Of a DNA stretch of 64,000 bases, positions 59,846 through 64,000 are shown in pieces. The stretch is taken from positions 1,678,001 through 1,742,000 of the forward strand of contig NZ_CP137157.1 of the NCBI RefSeq assembly GCF_040581405.1. The letters are read 5' to 3'. A model generated the notes under the pieces. That model did no database searches and was not told the DNA's origin. It saw only the letters and a list, made by a program, of their open reading frames with translations. The DNA comes from Komagataeibacter sucrofermentans DSM 15973 (GTDB lineage: Bacteria > Pseudomonadota > Alphaproteobacteria > Acetobacterales > Acetobacteraceae). Each line of letters begins with the position of its first letter. Position 1 is the first letter of the stretch. The translations under genes were made by a program, and so were the position numbers.

Positions 59846-60826
59846 TCAGGAGAATTTTTCCCCGACCATTTCCTCGCTTTTTGCCCATAGCGCCTCGGCA
59901 TGCACGGGATCGACCGCGTAGGCCCGCACGCCCGCACTGACCAGGCTGATCGGCTGGTCAGTGGGCACGACCGGGCTTATGTGGCAGTCTTCACAGTAAT
60001 GGCCACCAACCGCCTCAGCCTCCGCCACCACGCCAGCCCAGACCGATGTGGCCGCGCCCTGTGGGATGGTCTTGAACTGGAACGGCGGTTTTCCTTCCGC
60101 CGCAGCCTGTTCATTGATCCGCGCCACCATTTCCTCCACGCCGCCTGCTGGCATGTAACGTGTCAGTTCTGTCAGGATTCCACCGGGGTGCACTGCTGCG
60201 GCGCGCACGCCGCGTGCGCGGTGCCGTGCATCAAACGCAACGGCAAACAGGATATTGGCCGTTTTTGAGCGCCCATAGGCGATGAACGGATCGTACGGCG
60301 TATACTCGAAATTCGGGTCTTTCAGGTCAACATCCGCAAAGCGATGCCCGGCTGAGGACACATTGACCAGCCGCGCACCGGTGCGCATCAGCCCCGCGAT
60401 CCGGTTGACGAGAACAAAGTGCCCCAGATGATTGGTGCCGAACTGCGTCTCGAACCCGTCCTTCGTATGGCCAAACGGCGTCGCCATCACGCCCGCATTG
60501 GCGATGACCAGATCGAAGGGCAGGCCGGTTGCGCTCAACTGATCGGCGCAGGCGCGGACACTGCTCAGGTCCGCAAGGTCAAGGGCGATCAGTTCAAAAC
60601 CTCCTCCCCCACGCTCCGCATCGGCACGGACCTGCGTGGTGGCCTGTTCTGCTTTTATCAGGTTGCGTGCGGCCCCCACCACGTGGGCGCCGTGTGCGGC
60701 AAGGGCACGCGCGGTTTCAACCCCCAGACCGGCAGAAACGCCGGTAACAAGAACACGTTTTCCCTTCAGGGACACGCCGGAGAGGACATCGTCCGTCGTC
60801 GAGCTTGCGCCAAAAGTCTGCGTCAT
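59846..60826 (-). CDS. Short-chain dehydrogenase/reductase
   Basis: A 326-residue SDR. Cofactor motif TGVSAGLG at about residues 27-34, N-A-G-V-M motif (ANAGVMATPFG) and catalytic Tyr/Lys in YGRSK after VSSAG. It resembles the WWOX/retinol-dehydrogenase-type SDRs. AAGGAG precedes the ATG at 60826; the longer open frame to 61102 is antisense to the tetR gene. Divergent TetR gene with two operators lies upstream, so it is probably repressed by it. Substrate not known. Confidence 0.88.
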   Translation of the reverse strand: MTQTFGASSTTDDVLSGVSLKGKRVLVTGVSAGLGVETARALAAHGAHVVGAARNLIKAEQATTQVRADAERGGGGFELIALDLADLSSVRACADQLSATGLPFDLVIANAGVMATPFGHTKDGFETQFGTNHLGHFVLVNRIAGLMRTGARLVNVSSAGHRFADVDLKDPNFEYTPYDPFIAYGRSKTANILFAVAFDARHRARGVRAAAVHPGGILTELTRYMPAGGVEEMVARINEQAAAEGKPPFQFKTIPQGAATSVWAGVVAEAEAVGGHYCEDCHISPVVPTDQPISLVSAGVRAYAVDPVHAEALWAKSEEMVGEKFS

Positions 60827-60886
60827 GGGTAAAACTCCTTGAAAGGATGCATCCGTTTTTTGCCGAAGCAGCATGTGGGATGTTAT

Positions 60887-60903
60887 GTGGAGTGTAGCTC
60901 CGC
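60887..60903. promoter_or_regulatory. TetR-type operator 1
   Basis: GTGGAG-N5-CTCCGC inverted repeat with one mismatch, 17 bases. It sits between the SDR start and the tetR start, centred 26 bases from operator 2. Confidence 0.65.
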
Positions 60904-60912
60904 TTGATATAT

Positions 60913-60929
60913 GCGGAGGATGTCTCCGC
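60913..60929. promoter_or_regulatory. TetR-type operator 2
   Basis: GCGGAG-N5-CTCCGC, a perfect 17-base inverted repeat 18 bases upstream of the tetR start codon. Confidence 0.7.
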
Positions 60930-60947
60930 TTAACAAGAGGAAAACTG

Positions 60948-61529
60948 GTGACCGACGAAAAAAAGCCACGCCGCCGCCCGCGCAGCGACGGACAGCGCAA
61001 CAGGGAAAACCTGCTGAAAGTGGCCAAGGCTGCCTTCACGGCGGGGGAAGTCGATATTCCTCTGGACGAGATCGCCCGTCGTGCAGGCGTGGGCATCGGC
61101 ACGCTTTACCGCCATTTTCCCAATCGTGATGCGCTGATCGAGGCTGTCTATCGCGCTGAACTCGACCGCCTTGCCGATGCCGCACCGGTTCTGGCCGCGC
61201 AGCACCCGCCCGTCGAGGCCCTGCGGGCATGGATGCGGCTGTTTGTTGACTACATTGCCGCCAAGCTGGTGATCGCCCCCGCCCTCAACGGCCTGGCAGG
61301 CGGCACGGGCGCGCTCTATGCCCAGTCCGGCACGGTTCTGCAAAGTGCGATCGAGGGGCTTGTGGCGGCAGCCGTTGCCAGTGGCGACATCAGCGCAGAT
61401 ATCGAGCCGGTTGACCTGCTCCGTGCCCTGGCGGGTGTTTCGAACTATGCGGCTGGCCCCGGATGGGAAACCAGTGCGAAGCGCCTTGTCGATATTCTCA
61501 TCGCCGGATCACGGGCGTTGGCATCGTAA
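60948..61529 (+). CDS. TetR-family repressor
   Basis: A 193-residue protein with a TetR helix-turn-helix (about residues 20-65, IPLDEIARRAGVGIGTLYRHF) and a C-terminal ligand/dimer domain. The start is a GTG at 60948 with AGAGGA before it; an in-frame ATG at 60873 would include the operators in coding sequence. It should repress itself and the divergent SDR gene through the two 17-base palindromes. The inducer is unknown. Confidence 0.9.
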   Translation: MTDEKKPRRRPRSDGQRNRENLLKVAKAAFTAGEVDIPLDEIARRAGVGIGTLYRHFPNRDALIEAVYRAELDRLADAAPVLAAQHPPVEALRAWMRLFVDYIAAKLVIAPALNGLAGGTGALYAQSGTVLQSAIEGLVAAAVASGDISADIEPVDLLRALAGVSNYAAGPGWETSAKRLVDILIAGSRALAS

Positions 61530-61919
61530 TATTACGCTATGCAAAAGCTGGTCTGGCCGCTCTATCGGGCCTGTTCGTGCAAGAACAGATAGGGCGACAG
61601 ATCCCTTCCAGGCAGTAACGTCTGGCGATCCCGACCGGGAAGGGCTTCGCGCCCACTGGTGCATCAAGGGGCGGGGTAACGTTTATTGCTGTTCCTTTCA
61701 CGCGCCTGAACAGCGTCATGAACGGTTAATGGTCAGGCGGGCGGCCCCGCCGCTCCGTGTCCCTTGCGTCACTGCATGGCAGGTAGCCGCATGCACGGGC
61801 AGAAAGAACGCAACCAATTTCCTCTTTCGTGGCTTTTCATCCGAGCAAGTGCACTGCACGCGGCCCGGTCATGGCCCCTGCCCCATTATTACCGACAGTT
61901 CAAGAAAAGGGATGGAACG
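61530..61919. other. 390-base region before cydA with a structured segment
   Basis: No convincing gene. A long hairpin at 61558-61596 pairs CGC/GCG, CTAT/ATAG and CTGTTC/GAACAG around GTGCAA, with a five-base bulge; no T run follows. The rest may hold the cydAB promoter; no FNR- or ArcA-like site was clear. Confidence 0.45.
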
Positions 61920-63362
61920 ATGGTGTCCACCGCGACAGCCCTCCTGCTGGCCAGATTTCAGTTTGCCTTCACGGTAGGGTTTCATATCGTTTTTCCCGCT
62001 TTTTCCATCGGGCTTGCCGCCTATCTGGCCGTGCTGGAAGGCACGTGGCTGAAAACCGGCAGGCAGGTCTATCTCGATCTCTATCAATACTGGCTCAAGG
62101 TCTTTTCCATCGTCTTTGCCATGGGCGTCGTATCCGGGCTGGTCATGTCGTATGAATTCGGCACGAACTGGTCGGTCTTTTCACGCAAGGCGGGGCCAAT
62201 TACCGGCGTGCTCCTGTCATATGAGGTGATGACGGCCTTTTTCCTCGAGGCCGGTTTTCTGGGTGTCATGCTGTTTGGCATGAACAAGGTGGGGCGCGGG
62301 CTGCATTTTGCGGCAACGTGCCTTGTCTCGCTCGGCACGCTCATTTCCATGACATGGATCCTCGCCTCCAATTCATGGATGCAGACCCCGCGCGGCTATA
62401 TGATCGAGCCGGGCACGGGCCGCTTCCTGCCGGCGGACTGGCTTGCCATCATCTTCAACCCCTCCTTCCCTTTCCGGCTGCTGCACATGGGGCTTGCGGC
62501 CTTCCTGTCCGTGGCTTTTGTGGTGGGGGCAACGGCTGCGGGGCATATGCTTGCCGCCCGCAGGCGGGGCGAGCGGGCAAGCGAGCCGGTGCGGGTCATG
62601 TTTTCCATGGCGATGTGGATGGCGACCATCGTAGCCCCCCTGCAACTTGTTGCAGGCGACATGCATGGCCTGAACACCCTTGAGCACCAACCCGCCAAAA
62701 TCGCCGCGATGGAGGGGGACTGGACATCGGAAGACCATGCGCCCGAACTGCTGTTCGGCATTCCCAACATGAAGACGGAACATACGGATTATGCCGTGGG
62801 CATTCCCCTGCTCGGCTCCCTCATCCTGACCCACAGCCTTGATGGCAAGGTGCCGGGCATGAAGGATTTTCCAGCTCAGGACCGTCCGCCTTCCTATGTC
62901 ATCTTCTTTACCTTCCGCATCATGGTGGCGCTTGGCATGGCCATGATCGGCATGGGGCTGTGGTCGCTCATTTTGCGGCGGCGGGGGCAGATCTATGACA
63001 GTGCGGGCCTGCACCGTGCGGCTGTTGTCATGGCGCCGGTAGGGTTTGTGGCGCTGCTGTGCGGCTGGGTTACGACCGAGGTCGGGCGGCAGCCATGGAC
63101 CGTCTATGGCCTGCTGCGCACCGAAAACAGTGTCTCCCCCATCATGCTGCCCAGCATGGCCCTGACGATGACGGCATTTGTGGTAGTGTATTTCTTTGTA
63201 TTCGGCTCCGGGCTGATCCTGCTTGTGCGCATGCTGCGCCATGCACCGCAGACCGGCGAGCAGGGCCCCTCGACAGACAATTCAACCTCCGTGCTCGGTG
63301 CGCGCTCCCACCCGCATGAGCTACCGGGCCACGATACGCCGCATGGTTCCGGCCCGGCCTGA
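61920..63362 (+). CDS. cydA: bd-type quinol oxidase subunit I (cyanide-insensitive type)
   Basis: A 480-residue membrane subunit with about nine helices. His22 in GFHIVFPAFSIG is the expected haem ligand, and HMGLAAFLSVAFV and the signature GWVTTEVGRQPW (about 380-391) are typical of subunit I. The protein is shorter than E. coli CydA (522) and the Q-loop is short, which fits the CIO type used by acetic acid bacteria (CioA). It oxidises ubiquinol and reduces oxygen to water. The ATG at 61920 is chosen because it starts at the conserved MVSTATALLLARFQFA; the frame is open to 61764 but adds no family sequence. Confidence 0.94.
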   Translation: MVSTATALLLARFQFAFTVGFHIVFPAFSIGLAAYLAVLEGTWLKTGRQVYLDLYQYWLKVFSIVFAMGVVSGLVMSYEFGTNWSVFSRKAGPITGVLLSYEVMTAFFLEAGFLGVMLFGMNKVGRGLHFAATCLVSLGTLISMTWILASNSWMQTPRGYMIEPGTGRFLPADWLAIIFNPSFPFRLLHMGLAAFLSVAFVVGATAAGHMLAARRRGERASEPVRVMFSMAMWMATIVAPLQLVAGDMHGLNTLEHQPAKIAAMEGDWTSEDHAPELLFGIPNMKTEHTDYAVGIPLLGSLILTHSLDGKVPGMKDFPAQDRPPSYVIFFTFRIMVALGMAMIGMGLWSLILRRRGQIYDSAGLHRAAVVMAPVGFVALLCGWVTTEVGRQPWTVYGLLRTENSVSPIMLPSMALTMTAFVVVYFFVFGSGLILLVRMLRHAPQTGEQGPSTDNSTSVLGARSHPHELPGHDTPHGSGPA

Positions 63363-63395
63363 CAACCCCGTAAACCGCTATCAGGAGATGGAGCA

Positions 63396-64000
63396 TGGAC
63401 GGCGCTGCATACTGGCTACCTGTAATCTGGGGCGTGATCCTGGCCGCCGCGATCATGATCTATATCGTGCTCGACGGGTTCGACCTTGGCATCGGCATCC
63501 TGTTTGCCTTTGAACGCAGGCGCGACAGCCGTGACATCATGGTCAACACCATTGCCCCGGTATGGGATGGCAACGAGACGTGGATGGTTTTTGGCGGCGC
63601 GGTGCTGTACGGCGTCTTTCCGGGGGCCTATTCCACCTTGCTGCCTGCCCTTTACCTGCCGGTCGTGACCATGCTGCTGGCCCTTATCTTCAGGGGGGTC
63701 GCGTTTGAATTCCGTGTCCTGACCCGTATCGGCGCGGGCAGCCGTTCAACCTTCTGGGACTTCGGGTTCATGGCGGGTTCGGTCATTGTCGCGTTCTGCC
63801 AGGGGGCGATCGTGGGGGGCGTGATACAGGGCGTATCCACCACCGAGGGCTCTTTTTCCGGTGGCCCGATAGACTGGCTGACCCCGTTCAGCGTGCTGTG
63901 CGGCGTATCCGTGGTGCTGGGTTATGCGCTGCTTGGGGCATGCTGGCTGATCTGGCGCACGGAAGGCGCATTGCAGCAGCATTGCCGCGTGTGGGCATTG
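63396..64000 (+). CDS. cydB: bd-type quinol oxidase subunit II, N-terminal part (runs off the window)
   Basis: The first 201 residues are in the window. It starts MDGAAYWLPVIWGVILAA with GGAG just before the ATG, and has the LDGFDLGIGILF and APVWDGNETWMVFGGA motifs of subunit II. It lies 33 bases after cydA, in one operon. Together they form the terminal oxidase that pumps less but resists cyanide. Confidence 0.93.

Noticed and set aside
1-64000. CRISPR arrays, tRNA or rRNA genes
   Set aside because: No regularly spaced repeats or conserved RNA gene stretches were seen on either strand.

Overview
The window looks like the chromosome of an acetic acid bacterium (Acetobacteraceae, most like Komagataeibacter or Gluconacetobacter). 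This is inferred from high GC coding DNA, an IS5-type element, a short bd-type quinol oxidase of the cyanide-insensitive kind, an OprB porin, and a family of T-rich imperfect palindromes dispersed between genes. No rRNA, tRNA or CRISPR array was seen. The genus is an inference; no marker gene is present.

Layout. 1-3.1 kb: glycerol use (partial glpK, glpD, and glpF facing away), with two 18-bp GlpR-type palindromes between glpD and glpF. 3.15-4.0 kb: an 850-bp IS5/IS427-like element inserted exactly in the stop codon of an Lrp-type regulator. 4.0-7.0 kb: lrp, alanine racemase and D-amino-acid dehydrogenase, a D/L-alanine catabolic unit. 7.0-14.5 kb: a LysR regulator, a FUSC-type efflux protein, NAD malic enzyme with a divergent LysR regulator, and an orphan PhoR-like histidine kinase. 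15-20.9 kb: OprB porin, a Fiu-like TonB receptor with its PiuC hydroxylase, a cold-shock protein and a small secreted protein. 21-28.5 kb: a YhaO/YhaN nuclease-ATPase pair, and succinate-semialdehyde dehydrogenase with a divergent LysR regulator. 28.5-33.5 kb: a Gln/Met repeat protein and nrtR-nadA-nadB-nadC, NAD synthesis with its Nudix-type repressor and a clear 21-bp operator. 33.5-38.4 kb: lipid kinase, amino-acid permease, ArsC-like protein, an unknown protein and the tRNA hydroxylase TrhO.

38.4-39.5 kb is an AT-rich island with an orphan Tdi1-type (T6SS immunity) gene. 39.5-46.1 kb: ABC exporter, SDR/LysR pair with a perfect 25-bp palindrome between them, and two Na+/H+ antiporters (NhaA, CPA1). 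46.7-55.2 kb: one giant gene for an NdvB-like cyclic beta-glucan synthase of about 2850 residues. 55.3-58.2 kb: a cluster of small hydrophilic or secreted proteins, a DJ-1/PfpI protein and a membrane protein, suggestive of a stress cluster. 58.2-59.8 kb: a second AT-rich island with a standalone HsdR-N-like PD-(D/E)XK protein. 59.8-61.5 kb: an SDR/TetR divergent pair with two 17-bp operators. 61.9-64 kb: cioA/cydA and the start of cioB/cydB.

Most of the window is a housekeeping and metabolic chromosome with several local regulator-target pairs whose DNA sites can be read directly. The parts that look acquired or least explained are the two AT-rich islands, the IS, the small-protein cluster and the dispersed palindromes.
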